DNA of 64,000 nucleotides from Apilactobacillus bombintestini (GCF_003627035.1 NZ_CP032626.1:248001-312000), one strand, 5' to 3'; positions 1 to 8,281 are shown, numbered from the stretch's first letter. Translations and numbers: made by a program. Notes: a model not told the origin generated them from the letters alone.

Positions 1-1418
1 GCACGATGTTTCATACCGTATGCGAAGTAAATGATCATTCCGATAATGAACCATACTAGAGCATATAGTTTAGCATCGTTGTCTAAGCCCCAAAATACCC
101 ATAGAGAGGCTAGAAAACCTAATGCAGGCATGATAGGGTATAAAGGCTCTTTAAAGCCAGGAACACTAATATCTTTGCCTTCACGCTTTCTTAATGGATA
201 TACACCTAAAGAAACGAACATAAACGCAATTAAAGTACCAGCAGAAATTAACTGTGATAGGAAGTTAAAGGTTAGTAGGGCACCGATTAATACAGAAATT
301 ACAGTAATAGTAATGATTGCATTTAATGGAAGACGACGAGCTTTGTCGACTTTACCTAAGAACTTAGGTAGCATACCGTCTCTACCAAAGGAGTAGATTA
401 GACGAGATCCAGCCATCATCATACCGATTAGAGCAGTGAACATACCCACTACCGCGATGATTTGTACACCGGAAGCTACTAGTGGGTGACCAGCTTGACG
501 AAGTGCCCAACCTACAGGTTCAGCATTGTTAGCGTAGTTAGTGTATTTGAACATACCTACTAGCACTAGTGATACAGCTACGAACAAAGTAACGGCAATT
601 ACTAGGGAACCGATAATACCACGAGGCATAGTCTTTTGAGGATCTTTAGCTTCGGCAGAGTTAGCTGCAATAGAATCAAAACCAATGTATGATAGGAAAA
701 TTACGGAAACTCCGGCATAAATACCACTAAAGCCACCAAAGTTAGTGCCATCAGCGTTTACGTGGTGAGCAGGGATAAATGGAACGTAGTTACCTAAATG
801 AATGGCAGTAGCACCTACTACGATAAATACTAGGACAGCTAATACCTTTAGAATAACTAAGACGTTTTCTACTTTAGAGGTTTGTTTATCACCACGTGTA
901 ATTAAGAACATAACGATTAAAATAATGGCGACGGTACAAATATCTACTAAACCACCCTTAGAACTAATAGGATTAGCTAAGTAAGTAGGGAAGTTAATAC
1001 CCAGTGGTGCGATTAATCCACGGAAGTTAGCGGACAATCCAGCAGCCACGAAGGATACAGCAATAAAGTATTCGGCTAGTAGAGCCCAGCCGGCAACCCA
1101 GCCCCAGAATTCACCTAACACAACGTTAATCCAGGAATAAGCAGAACCAGCGAAAGGCATAGCAGATGCCATTTCAGCGTATGATAAAGCTACTAATCCA
1201 GCTACTACCGCAGCTAATAAGAATGAAATAGTAACTGCAGGGCCGGCATTATGTGCGGCCACGATTCCAGGAAGGGTGAAAATTGCAGTAGAAACAATAG
1301 TACCTACACCTAGTGCTAAGAAGTCTTTAGTGGTAAGTGATCTTACCATCTCAGAGTCCTTCTTTTCATAGACACTAGGGTCTTCTTTACGATTTATTCG
1401 TTTGAATAGATTCGCCAT
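1..1418 (-). CDS. APC-family amino acid permease, YfnA/CAT type (3' end cut by window)
   Basis: Membrane permease that probably imports an amino acid by proton symport. The reading frame is open from an ATG at 1418 down to the window edge, giving about 472 visible residues; the C-terminus lies outside. The translation has the APC start (about residues 30-60: SLTTKDFLALGVGTIVSTAI, then FTLPGIVAA) and later the GFDSIAANSAEAKDPQKTMP region (about 240-260) that is typical of cationic amino acid transporter relatives. Most of the protein is hydrophobic segments (about twelve expected). An AGAGG ribosome site precedes the ATG. It resembles the rightward permease at 44192-45589 but is not identical to it. 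The substrate cannot be read from the sequence; B. subtilis relatives take branched-chain amino acids and threonine. A strong promoter with an inverted repeat on its -35 element lies just upstream. Confidence 0.88.
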   Translation of the reverse strand, partial: MANLFKRINRKEDPSVYEKKDSEMVRSLTTKDFLALGVGTIVSTAIFTLPGIVAAHNAGPAVTISFLLAAVVAGLVALSYAEMASAMPFAGSAYSWINVVLGEFWGWVAGWALLAEYFIAVSFVAAGLSANFRGLIAPLGINFPTYLANPISSKGGLVDICTVAIILIVMFLITRGDKQTSKVENVLVILKVLAVLVFIVVGATAIHLGNYVPFIPAHHVNADGTNFGGFSGIYAGVSVIFLSYIGFDSIAANSAEAKDPQKTMPRGIIGSLVIAVTLFVAVSLVLVGMFKYTNYANNAEPVGWALRQAGHPLVASGVQIIAVVGMFTALIGMMMAGSRLIYSFGRDGMLPKFLGKVDKARRLPLNAIITITVISVLIGALLTFNFLSQLISAGTLIAFMFVSLGVYPLRKREGKDISVPGFKEPLYPIMPALGFLASLWVFWGLDNDAKLYALVWFIIGMIIYFAYGMKHR

Positions 1419-1483
1419 AAACATTACCTCTTTCTTTTATGTAGACGGGATTATTACCCGTTCATTAGAATTTGATGAGAAAT

Positions 1484-1533
1484 TATTAATATTTTATATA
1501 TTAAATATTCGATTGTCAACTAATAGTTGACAA
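1484..1533 (-). promoter_or_regulatory. Promoter with inverted repeat over the -35 element
   Basis: On the minus strand TTGACA and TAAAAT are separated by 17 bases, ahead of the APC permease. A perfect inverted repeat with 9-bp arms and a 3-base centre (TTGTCAACT / AGTTGACAA, 1513-1533) covers the -35 element and looks like a repressor operator. The binding protein is unknown. Confidence 0.6.
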
Positions 1534-1563
1534 ATTAAAAACATACTTAACTATTTTAACATG

Positions 1564-1598
1564 AAAATAGCCACCCTTGAATAGTAAAAGGGTGGCTA
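1564..1598 (-). terminator. Rho-independent terminator
   Basis: Perfect 11-bp stem (TAGCCACCCTT / AAGGGTGGCTA) followed on the minus strand by TTTTC. It ends the aapA-like gene that stops at 1613. Confidence 0.85.
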
Positions 1599-1612
1599 CC
1601 GTCTATATTATT

Positions 1613-2992
1613 TTATTTATGATCGCGTTTGTTGAATTTAACAAAGTATAGAATTGTCATAAATGCTAAGAAGACAACACCTACTAACAATGGAATACGA
1701 GTATCGCTGTTAAAGAACATAAAGATTAATGTAATAAACAATACGATCAATGTTAGATAGTTAGAATATGGAGCAAATGGCATCTGGAATGGATGATTTA
1801 CTAATTTTTCTGGATGTTGTTTTCTAAATCTTAATTCAGATACGATGATAATAAACCAAGGAACCATACCTGGTAATACAGAAGAACTGTATACGTAAAC
1901 GAAGATTTGGTTAGCACCACTGTATAGTAGTGGCAAGATAACGTTTAGTAATACCCCTAGTAAAATACCAGTAGCAATAGAAATTACTGAAATGTATGGA
2001 ACACCATGACGGTTAATTTTGTTGTAACGATCAGGTAGTTGGCCTTGTTGAGCTAATAGGTATGACATACGACTGGAACTGTAAATAGCTGAGTTAGAAC
2101 CAGATAAAGCAGCAGTTAGTACCACAAAGTTAATGATAGAAGCTGCAGCAGTAATACCTACTTGAGAGAAGGTTTCTACGAAAGGTGAACCGATGTTAGC
2201 AATCTTGTCCCATGGGTAAATGGATAACATAACAAAGATTGAACCAATGTAGAAGATTAAGATACGACCAATGGTATCTTGAATAGCCTTGACTAAAGTT
2301 TGTTTAGGATTTTCAGCTTCACCTGCAGTAACACCGATTAATTCGATTCCTTGATAAGAAGCGAACACGATAGATAATGCGAAGAAGAATCCTTTAATAC
2401 CACCGGTAAAGAAACCGTGTGACCATAATTGAGAAATTCCGGTAGGACCCACGCCGTTAAATCCTAGAACAATAATAACTAAACCTACGGCAATCATAGC
2501 AATAATAGTTACCACTTTGATAAGGGCGAACCAGTATTCCAATTCACCAAAGGTACTTACGGAAATTAAGTTAGCAATACATAAGAAGACGATTGCGATA
2601 ATTCCGGGTACCCATGATGGAATGGAAGGCCACCAAAATTGCATATAAGTTCCAATAGCAATCATTTCGGAAATCCCTACGACTACCCATTGGAAAATGT
2701 TTGACCAAGCAGTCAAATAACCAAAAACGGGGTGCATGTATTCTGCGGCGAATTGTGAGAATGATCCACTAATCGGATTATCGTATAACATTTCACCTAG
2801 CGCACGCATGATTAGGTACAAGAAGATACCGGCAATTCCGTATGCTAATAATACGGAAGGACCTGTCCAGGCAATAGTGGACTTAGCACCCATGAATAAA
2901 CCTACTCCGATGGTTCCACCCAATGCGATCATTTGCATTTGGCGGGAGCTTAACTTACGCTCCAATTGTTTTTCTTGTTTCTTTTCTGCCAT
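1613..2992 (-). CDS. AapA-like amino acid permease (AAT family), paralogue 1
   Basis: Proton-coupled amino acid permease of the AAT (AroP/CycA/AapA) family, 459 residues, the normal family length, with about twelve membrane segments. The N-terminus carries the family signature (residues about 17-50: SSRQMQMIALGGTIGVGLFM, then TGPSVLLAY), and EYWFALIK and GIELIGVTAGEAENP follow. It closely resembles what I recall of B. subtilis AapA, an alanine permease, so L- or D-alanine, serine or glycine is the likely substrate class; this is inference. AGGATGGTG precedes the ATG. A near-identical paralogue lies immediately upstream on the same strand. Its own promoter and terminator-containing leader suggest control by attenuation separate from that paralogue. 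Confidence 0.88.
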   Translation of the reverse strand: MAEKKQEKQLERKLSSRQMQMIALGGTIGVGLFMGAKSTIAWTGPSVLLAYGIAGIFLYLIMRALGEMLYDNPISGSFSQFAAEYMHPVFGYLTAWSNIFQWVVVGISEMIAIGTYMQFWWPSIPSWVPGIIAIVFLCIANLISVSTFGELEYWFALIKVVTIIAMIAVGLVIIVLGFNGVGPTGISQLWSHGFFTGGIKGFFFALSIVFASYQGIELIGVTAGEAENPKQTLVKAIQDTIGRILIFYIGSIFVMLSIYPWDKIANIGSPFVETFSQVGITAAASIINFVVLTAALSGSNSAIYSSSRMSYLLAQQGQLPDRYNKINRHGVPYISVISIATGILLGVLLNVILPLLYSGANQIFVYVYSSSVLPGMVPWFIIIVSELRFRKQHPEKLVNHPFQMPFAPYSNYLTLIVLFITLIFMFFNSDTRIPLLVGVVFLAFMTILYFVKFNKRDHK

Positions 2993-3017
2993 AATTTTTT
3001 CACCATCCTATAAATAA

Positions 3018-3249
3018 TTATGTAATAAAAAACCTAGTACTCAATTTCTATTGTACTAGGGATTTGCGGAAATAACTAAAATTTTTTATTTTAATAATTT
3101 ATACAACATATCTCTTAACTCATACATGAAAACGAGAATCTTGCTGACAAGCTATTAAATGGTTCCCCAGTAAGACGGTTTTTCTTTACATAATTCTAAT
3201 GTTGATTATTTAAAAAATGTTATTATAGTTTACACTTCATGTCAAGCAA
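3018..3249 (-). promoter_or_regulatory. Promoter and attenuator-like leader of aapA-like paralogue 1
   Basis: On the minus strand a TATAAT box (3222-3227) has TTGCTT 16 bases upstream. About 180 bases later an 8-bp perfect stem (CCTAGTAC / GTACTAGG, 3033-3060) is followed by six Ts (3027-3032), about 35 bases before the permease start. A terminator between promoter and gene indicates a regulated leader. No T-box motif is present and I cannot assign it to a riboswitch class. Confidence 0.6.
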
Positions 3250-3277
3250 TATACTAAGTGCAAAATTAAATCACGCA

Positions 3278-4654
3278 TTAATTATTTTTCTTTGGGTTAA
3301 ATTTAACGAAGTATAAAATAGTCATAACAGCTAGAAAGACGATTCCGATAATCAATGGAATACGAGTAGAACTGTTAATAAACATAAATACTAAAGTAAC
3401 CATTAAGAAGAATAAAGTTACATAGTTAGTATAAGGAGATAGTGGCATCTTGAATGGATGGTTCACTAACTCTTCAGGGTGTTTTTTTCTAAACTTAAGT
3501 TGTGATACTAAGATAATAAACCATGGCACCATACCAGGTAGCACGGATGAACTGTATACATAAACGAAAATTTGGTTAGCTGAAGGGAAGAATAAAGGTA
3601 GTAGTACGTTTAATGCTAGACCTAATAAAATCCCTGCAGAGATACTAATTACGGATACATAAGGAACTCCATGACGGTTTAATTTCTTAAATAACTTAGG
3701 TAGTTGACCTTCTTCAGAAAGTAGAAATTCCATACGACTAGCACTGTAGATACCGGAGTTAGATCCAGATAGAGCAGCAGTGACTACCACGAAGTTAATG
3801 ATAGAAGCTGCGGCAGTGATACCTACTTGAGAGAAAGTTTCTACGAAAGGTGAACCGATTTGGCTGATGTTATTCCAAGGATAGATACTCAAGATAACAA
3901 AAATAGCACCGATGTAAAAGATTAAAATACGACCGATAGTATCTTGAATAGCTTTAACTAAAGTTTCCTTAGGATTTTCGGCTTCACCGGCAGTAACTCC
4001 GATTAATTCAATTCCTTGATAAGAAGCAATTACGATAGATAGGGCAAAGAAGAATCCTTTAACTCCGTGGGCAAAGAAACCAAAGTGCCAGATATTAGAA
4101 ATACCAGTAGGTCCAATGCCGTTAATACCTAAAATAATTACGACTAAGCCGACTAAAATCATAGCGATGATAGTAACTACCTTGATTAGGGCGAACCAGT
4201 ATTCTAATTCACCGAATGCACTAACGGATACTAAGTTAGCAATACATAAGAAAACAATGGCGATAACACCAGGTAACCAAGTAGGTAGATGTGGCCACCA
4301 GAATTGCATATAAGTACCGATAGCAATAACTTCAGAAATTCCTACCACGATGTATTGGAAAACATTACTCCAAGCAGTTAAGTAACCGAAAACGGGGTGT
4401 AAGTATTCAGAAGCAAATTGGGAGAAAGATCCAGTAACTGGATGTACATATAACATTTCTCCTAGGGCACGCATAATTAAGTATAAGAATAGACCGGCGA
4501 TAGCGTAGTCTAATAATACGGAAGGTCCGGTCCAGCCAATGGTTGATTTAGCCCCCATGAATAAACCGACACCGATAGTTCCACCTAACGCAATCATTTT
4601 CATATGACGAGCGCTAAGCTTTCTTTCTAATTGATCATTATCTTTGTTCGACAA
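3278..4654 (-). CDS. AapA-like amino acid permease (AAT family), paralogue 2
   Basis: Second member of a tandem pair of AAT-family permeases, 458 residues with about twelve membrane segments. It is very similar to its neighbour over the whole length, including the signature MIALGGTIGVGLFMGAKSTI and the block GIELIGVTAGEAENP. The most upstream possible start (GTG, 4663) lies inside the ribosome site AAGAAGGTG; the TTG at 4654, eight bases after AGG, is preferred and gives MSNKDNDQLERKL. A T-box leader controls it, so expression should follow the charging state of a tRNA. The best candidate specifier codon is GCC (Ala), which agrees with the likeness to alanine permease AapA. No terminator is visible after its stop, so transcription may run into the leader of paralogue 1. 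Confidence 0.87.
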   Translation of the reverse strand: MSNKDNDQLERKLSARHMKMIALGGTIGVGLFMGAKSTIGWTGPSVLLDYAIAGLFLYLIMRALGEMLYVHPVTGSFSQFASEYLHPVFGYLTAWSNVFQYIVVGISEVIAIGTYMQFWWPHLPTWLPGVIAIVFLCIANLVSVSAFGELEYWFALIKVVTIIAMILVGLVVIILGINGIGPTGISNIWHFGFFAHGVKGFFFALSIVIASYQGIELIGVTAGEAENPKETLVKAIQDTIGRILIFYIGAIFVILSIYPWNNISQIGSPFVETFSQVGITAAASIINFVVVTAALSGSNSGIYSASRMEFLLSEEGQLPKLFKKLNRHGVPYVSVISISAGILLGLALNVLLPLFFPSANQIFVYVYSSSVLPGMVPWFIILVSQLKFRKKHPEELVNHPFKMPLSPYTNYVTLFFLMVTLVFMFINSSTRIPLIIGIVFLAVMTILYFVKFNPKKNN

Positions 4655-4679
4655 AATATCCACCTTCTTTTATAAATTT

Positions 4680-4914
4680 GAGGAAGTGAAAATAAAAAAC
4701 GCCTCTAGCAACTAGTGCTAGGGACGTTTATAACGTGGTTCCACCCATATTCAGTATTGCGCAAATATACACAATACCCTCATAGTCATTAATATATTAT
4801 CGATTCTTGATAGTTCGAAAAGTGGTATTGATTAATTGGCTATAAGTTAGCTTCCAGTTAATGCTAACTCTCCCTGAATAGTTGAATTAACCAACATGTC
4901 TTTTCTCAATATTA
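4680..4914 (-). promoter_or_regulatory. T-box riboswitch ahead of aapA-like paralogue 2
   Basis: The minus strand carries the T-box sequence GGGTGGAACCACG (4734-4746) followed by a terminator stem (AACGTCCCTAG / CTAGAGGCGTT, one mismatch) and TTTTTT (plus coordinates 4690-4727). Upstream, a Stem I base (TTGGTTAATT / AATTAATCAA with one G-U pair) and an inner stem (AGTTAGC / GCTAACT) can form. The short 3' side of the intervening loop reads TTATAGCC followed by A. GCC (Ala) followed by a purine is the most sensible specifier, but this assignment is provisional. The class is firm; the codon is inference. Confidence 0.88.
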
Positions 4915-4917
4915 AGT

Positions 4918-4947
4918 ATTGTATACTATCAGTTGACACCTGTCAAC
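4918..4947 (-). promoter_or_regulatory. T-box promoter with palindromic -35 region
   Basis: Minus-strand TTGACA (4941-4946) and TACAAT (4918-4923) are separated by 17 bases. The -35 lies in an inverted repeat GTTGACA-2 bases-TGTCAAC (4932-4947). The -10 region shares the core TATTGTATAC with the palindrome in front of the OhrR-like gene. Confidence 0.7.
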
Positions 4948-4965
4948 AAATTGATAACAAATTAA

Positions 4966-5418
4966 TTATTTTTCACAATCTTTTTTCTCGGATTTTTCTA
5001 GACGGTCTTGTAGATCTTCGATAGTATCCATTACTTCATCGAATTGTTGATCACTGTAGTCTAGACGGTTCAAGCAACCTTGAACAGCATTTAAAATAGG
5101 TTCTTTCTTTTGTTTACCTAGTTCAGTTAAGTGAATTAAAACACGACGTTCATCGGCTTTATCACGAGTTCTGGTAATCCAACCAGCTTTTTCTAGGCGT
5201 TTCAATAGTGGAGTTAAAGTACCGTTAGATAGACCTAATTTTTGGCTTAGGTAGTTAACAGTAACCCCATCTTTTTCCCATAGGGATAGTAAAGTAACGT
5301 ATTGTACATAAGTTAAGTTAAATTTGCTTAAAGGTTCTTGATAGAATTTATTGAATAATTGGTGAGCACGAGAAATTTGAAAACAAATTTGATTGTCTAA
5401 TACGATTTTTCTAGTCAT
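4966..5418 (-). CDS. ohrR: OhrR-type MarR-family redox regulator
   Basis: Winged-helix repressor of the MarR family, 150 residues. The sequence fits the OhrR branch, which senses organic hydroperoxides by oxidation of a conserved cysteine. LDNQICF puts Cys at position 12, and Tyr26 and Tyr37 stand 14 and 25 residues after it, exactly the spacing of Cys15, Tyr29 and Tyr40 in B. subtilis OhrR. The DNA-binding segment SNGTLTPLLKRLE and the wing DERRVLIHLTE are also typical. No ohr peroxidase gene is nearby, so the target is unclear; candidates are itself and the adjacent T-box permease. AAAGGAG precedes the ATG. A perfect 16-bp palindrome overlaps its promoter and probably mediates autoregulation. 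Confidence 0.8.
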   Translation of the reverse strand: MTRKIVLDNQICFQISRAHQLFNKFYQEPLSKFNLTYVQYVTLLSLWEKDGVTVNYLSQKLGLSNGTLTPLLKRLEKAGWITRTRDKADERRVLIHLTELGKQKKEPILNAVQGCLNRLDYSDQQFDEVMDTIEDLQDRLEKSEKKDCEK

Positions 5419-5474
5419 ATATACAAACTCCTTTCTTCAGTTCGGTGGTTACGATTTTTAAATTGTGAATGATT

Positions 5475-5490
5475 ATATTGTATACAATAT
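5475..5490. promoter_or_regulatory. Palindromic operator, probably for the OhrR-like repressor
   Basis: Perfect 16-bp palindrome ATATTGTA / TACAATAT between the OhrR-like gene and the ABC permease. On the minus strand TTGACC, 16 bases and TATTAT form a plausible promoter immediately upstream, so the palindrome covers the transcription start. Its TACAAT/ATTGTA arms resemble the known OhrR operator. Confidence 0.65.
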
Positions 5491-5523
5491 TAAATAATAT
5501 CACTAGAATGAAATAGGTCAACA

Positions 5524-5560
5524 AAATAAGCACTGCGAATTTTATCACAGTGCTTATTTT
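5524..5560. terminator. Terminator (either direction)
   Basis: 8-bp stem AAGCACTG / CAGTGCTT (5528-5555) with T-rich flanks on both strands. It follows the leftward ABC permease. Confidence 0.75.
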
Positions 5561-5578
5561 TATGCATTTTTTAATTAA

Positions 5579-6397
5579 TTATGCGTTTTGAATTTTTTGT
5601 TTCTTTTGCTTTTTAGCCTCGCGCTTAGCAACCAATTCTTCATCGGTAGGGAAGTGTCTTACATATACGAATATGATGTAAGCTAATACGAAGAAGATAA
5701 GAGCATAAAGAATAGATCCGGCAACGATTTGATTCATAGTCAATCTAGTCATCATATGCTTCATACCATCTTGGATTTGTTTTTCCACGAAGAAGAAGTT
5801 AAATGGGTTATAGATTAATTCACGGTGTACGTAAATAAAGATCATAAAGATACCCGCAATGATTTCAGTAATGTAAGTACATGCAATTCCGAAAGCAATC
5901 GCACTGTACCAAGTCTTACAGAAACCAATAACTAACATGACGAAAGTTTCAAAAATTAAAGTGTAAGCCATGTTACCTAATACTGCCCATTGCAATTCTA
6001 GTGATAGACGACCAGCAAGTGGCATGTCAGTAAAGATTAGGTATTTCATAATTAAAATAGCAATCACAGCTACCACTAATAATAGTAGGTAAGCAATGAT
6101 ACTAGCAATTAATTTTGCAAAGAAAATACTTCTTTTACTGTGGTGGTTAGCAATGTTTTCTCTAACTTGTTTGTTACTATCGACACCCGCAAAACGAGTA
6201 GCCACAATAATAGTAATTAAAGTTTCAATTAGAGTAGTAACTCCACCGAAGGAATTCATTAACTTCAACCCATCTAAGGTTTTAGTATCTTTTCCGATAA
6301 TGGCCATTAAGATGGTAACAATGAATAGGAAAAGGGCCATACAACCGAAAATAATACGGTTCTTCTTATTCATCTCTTGTTTCAATAAATCAACCAA
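5579..6397 (-). CDS. ABC-2 type transporter permease, second subunit
   Basis: Membrane subunit of an ABC exporter, about 272 residues with about six hydrophobic segments and a basic cytoplasmic tail rich in KKQKKQK. The start is the TTG at 6397, eight bases after GGAGG. A longer reading frame back to 6460 is possible, but it would run through a promoter (TTGACT, 16 bases, TAAACT), so it is rejected. It lies downstream of the ATPase-permease pair 6510-8164 but has its own promoter, and a terminator separates it from them. It may be an alternative or second permease for the same ATPase. Such BcrA-type systems often give resistance to bacitracin or lantibiotics; the substrate here is not shown by the sequence. 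Confidence 0.75.
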   Translation of the reverse strand: MVDLLKQEMNKKNRIIFGCMALFLFIVTILMAIIGKDTKTLDGLKLMNSFGGVTTLIETLITIIVATRFAGVDSNKQVRENIANHHSKRSIFFAKLIASIIAYLLLLVVAVIAILIMKYLIFTDMPLAGRLSLELQWAVLGNMAYTLIFETFVMLVIGFCKTWYSAIAFGIACTYITEIIAGIFMIFIYVHRELIYNPFNFFFVEKQIQDGMKHMMTRLTMNQIVAGSILYALIFFVLAYIIFVYVRHFPTDEELVAKREAKKQKKQKIQNA

Positions 6398-6460
6398 TGT
6401 ATTGGCCTCCAAATCTATATAATCATATGATGAGTTTATCACTTTTAGAATAGTAGTCAA

Positions 6461-6496
6461 TACAAAAAGCGCGGCTTAAAAATAAGCAAGCCGCGC
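6461..6496 (-). terminator. Strong GC-rich terminator
   Basis: Perfect 9-bp stem GCGCGGCTT / AAGCCGCGC (6469-6496) with TTTTTG on the minus strand. It closes the ATPase-permease operon. Confidence 0.88.
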
Positions 6497-6509
6497 CTAA
6501 GTAATACCA

Positions 6510-7256
6510 TTAAACGTTACGGTGATTGTATACCAAGTATGAAATAACTAGGAATACGATTCCCCAAACAACTGCACCAATTTCAATTTGTGTTAGTGAC
6601 AATTGAGTAACTTGAGAAATTAATTTAGGGTATATGAATTCGTTGTATACGTTTAAGAAGTTCAATGGGTTGAACTTAACGATAGGTAACTTATCCATAA
6701 AGATGGAAATGATAGCATTAATTAAGTTACTTACGAAGTAAAATACGATACCGATAGCAATAGCTACTCCATTATTTCTAAAGATGTTACTGATTAGAAT
6801 AACTAGAGGAATCATTAATACTAAGTAGAAAGAACGAGCAGCCAATTGAACGAACATATCGTTGAATAAGAATGTACGATTTTGGTTGAATAGGATGTTG
6901 GAAATTCCAGAACCTATAAAGGCAACGATGACCAAGTAAACGTACATTAATATAGTAGTAATAATTTTAGAAATGAAAATTTGTAAGCGTGAGAATTGGC
7001 GAGCAAATAGGTATTTAACGGTGTTGTTAGAGAAGTCTGAGTTAATTACTGTACTTGCAAAAACAATCATAGCCACTAAAACACCGATCATGGCATTACC
7101 AAAGATACGACTACTGTTGTTAATAACAGATAGTTGATGACTGTTAGTGTAGAAGAAACCAGTCATAAGTGATAATGCTAGAATCACAATTCCCCAGCCA
7201 ATGTAGAACCAGCCATGGATTTGTTTATATAATTCTTGTCTTAATAAAGTAAGCAT
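6510..7256 (-). CDS. ABC-2 type transporter permease, first subunit
   Basis: Membrane subunit of an ABC exporter, 248 residues with about six membrane segments. It shows the ABC-2 pattern: an N-terminal cytoplasmic LLRQELYKQIHGW segment, a first membrane helix, and an extended loop with NNTVKYLFARQFSRLQIFISK before the second pair of helices. That loop is the coupling region in BcrB/LanFEG-like permeases. The start overlaps the stop of the upstream ATPase gene by one base, so the two are translationally coupled and form one transporter. The likely role is export or detoxification of a hydrophobic or antimicrobial compound; this rests on the family and not on any residue seen. Confidence 0.78.
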   Translation of the reverse strand: MLTLLRQELYKQIHGWFYIGWGIVILALSLMTGFFYTNSHQLSVINNSSRIFGNAMIGVLVAMIVFASTVINSDFSNNTVKYLFARQFSRLQIFISKIITTILMYVYLVIVAFIGSGISNILFNQNRTFLFNDMFVQLAARSFYLVLMIPLVILISNIFRNNGVAIAIGIVFYFVSNLINAIISIFMDKLPIVKFNPLNFLNVYNEFIYPKLISQVTQLSLTQIEIGAVVWGIVFLVISYLVYNHRNV

Positions 7257-8164
7257 TATTTAGCCTCCTTTTGGTTGTCGTCAGTTAGTAGATTTAATAG
7301 TGATTCTTCTAAATCTACTTGGTTTCTAGATACGTTTAGAATTTCTAGTCCGGCATTGCTTAGTGCAGCTAATGCAGCGTTCATGGATTCGTTAGTATCT
7401 GCAATTTCAACGTTTTTATCATTCTTAGTAACTTCGAAACCAGCAGTAACTAAAGCATCGTAAGCTTTATCTAAATCGTCAGTTTCGAATCTAACAGTCT
7501 TAGGACCTTCAGATAAGAATGATTGTGAATCAGCTTTCTTAATAACCTTACCGTGGTTAATAACTACATAGTAATCAGCAATTCTTGCTAGTTCATCTAA
7601 TAAGTGACTAGAAATTAAAATACTGATACCACGTTTAGATAAGTTAACTAATAATTCACGTAGGTCATGAGTAGATTGTGGATCTAAACCATTCATAGGT
7701 TCATCTAAGATTAATAACTTAGGATGGTTTAATAAGGCGATAGCTACTCCTAAACGTTGCTTCATACCTAATGAATACTTCTTAGCTTTACGATCTGCGA
7801 AGTCAATAATTTGAGTTTCTTCCATTATTTGTTGCATTTCTTCGTTAGTAGTAGAACCATCATTAAATAACTTAAGGTTTTGGCGACCAGTTAAGTTAGG
7901 GTATGGAGCAGGTGATTCAATCATAGAACCTACATTTTGTAGTCCCTTACGGTGGTTCTTAGATAAAGGCTTTCCATCAATAGTAATGGAACCTGAGTTG
8001 TAGTTAGTTAGTCCAACAATACTTTTCATAATAGTTGATTTACCAGCACCATTAGGACCGATAAGACCTAGGATAGTACCTGGTTGCATGTCAAAAGACA
8101 CGTCGTATAAAGCTTGTTTGTGACCAAAAAACTTGTTTAAGTTTTTGATTTCTAGTGTAGTCAT
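7256..8164 (-). CDS. ABC transporter ATP-binding protein, BcrA type
   Basis: ATPase subunit that powers the coupled permease, 302 residues. Walker A is GPNGAGKS (about residues 36-43), the signature is the variant YSLGMKQRLG typical of BcrA/LanF ATPases, Walker B with the catalytic Glu is LLILDEPMNGLD, and the switch His is in ISSHLLDEL. A C-terminal domain of about 90 residues follows, as in bacitracin and lantibiotic resistance ATPases. GAAGGAG precedes the ATG, and the promoter (TTGACT, 17 bases, TATAGT) lies 40-70 bases upstream. It is transcribed away from the APF-like gene. Confidence 0.85.
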   Translation of the reverse strand: MTTLEIKNLNKFFGHKQALYDVSFDMQPGTILGLIGPNGAGKSTIMKSIVGLTNYNSGSITIDGKPLSKNHRKGLQNVGSMIESPAPYPNLTGRQNLKLFNDGSTTNEEMQQIMEETQIIDFADRKAKKYSLGMKQRLGVAIALLNHPKLLILDEPMNGLDPQSTHDLRELLVNLSKRGISILISSHLLDELARIADYYVVINHGKVIKKADSQSFLSEGPKTVRFETDDLDKAYDALVTAGFEVTKNDKNVEIADTNESMNAALAALSNAGLEILNVSRNQVDLEESLLNLLTDDNQKEAK

Positions 8165-8206
8165 AAACTTATCTCCTTCTAAATTAGTTAATTACTTATG
8201 TAACAA

Positions 8207-8235
8207 ACTATATATATTTTAGTTTAAAAAGTCAA
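8207..8235 (-). promoter_or_regulatory. Promoter of the BcrA-type ABC operon
   Basis: On the minus strand TTGACT (8230-8235) and TATAGT (8207-8212) are separated by 17 bases, ahead of the ATPase gene. Confidence 0.65.
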
Positions 8236-8281
8236 CTATTTAATCTTAAAATTTGAAGTGGTGGCAACCCCGCGGCATTAG

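Noticed and set aside
31-396. Rightward reading frame inside the first permease region
   Set aside because: It is the antisense shadow of a leftward permease gene that has a start, a ribosome site and family motifs.
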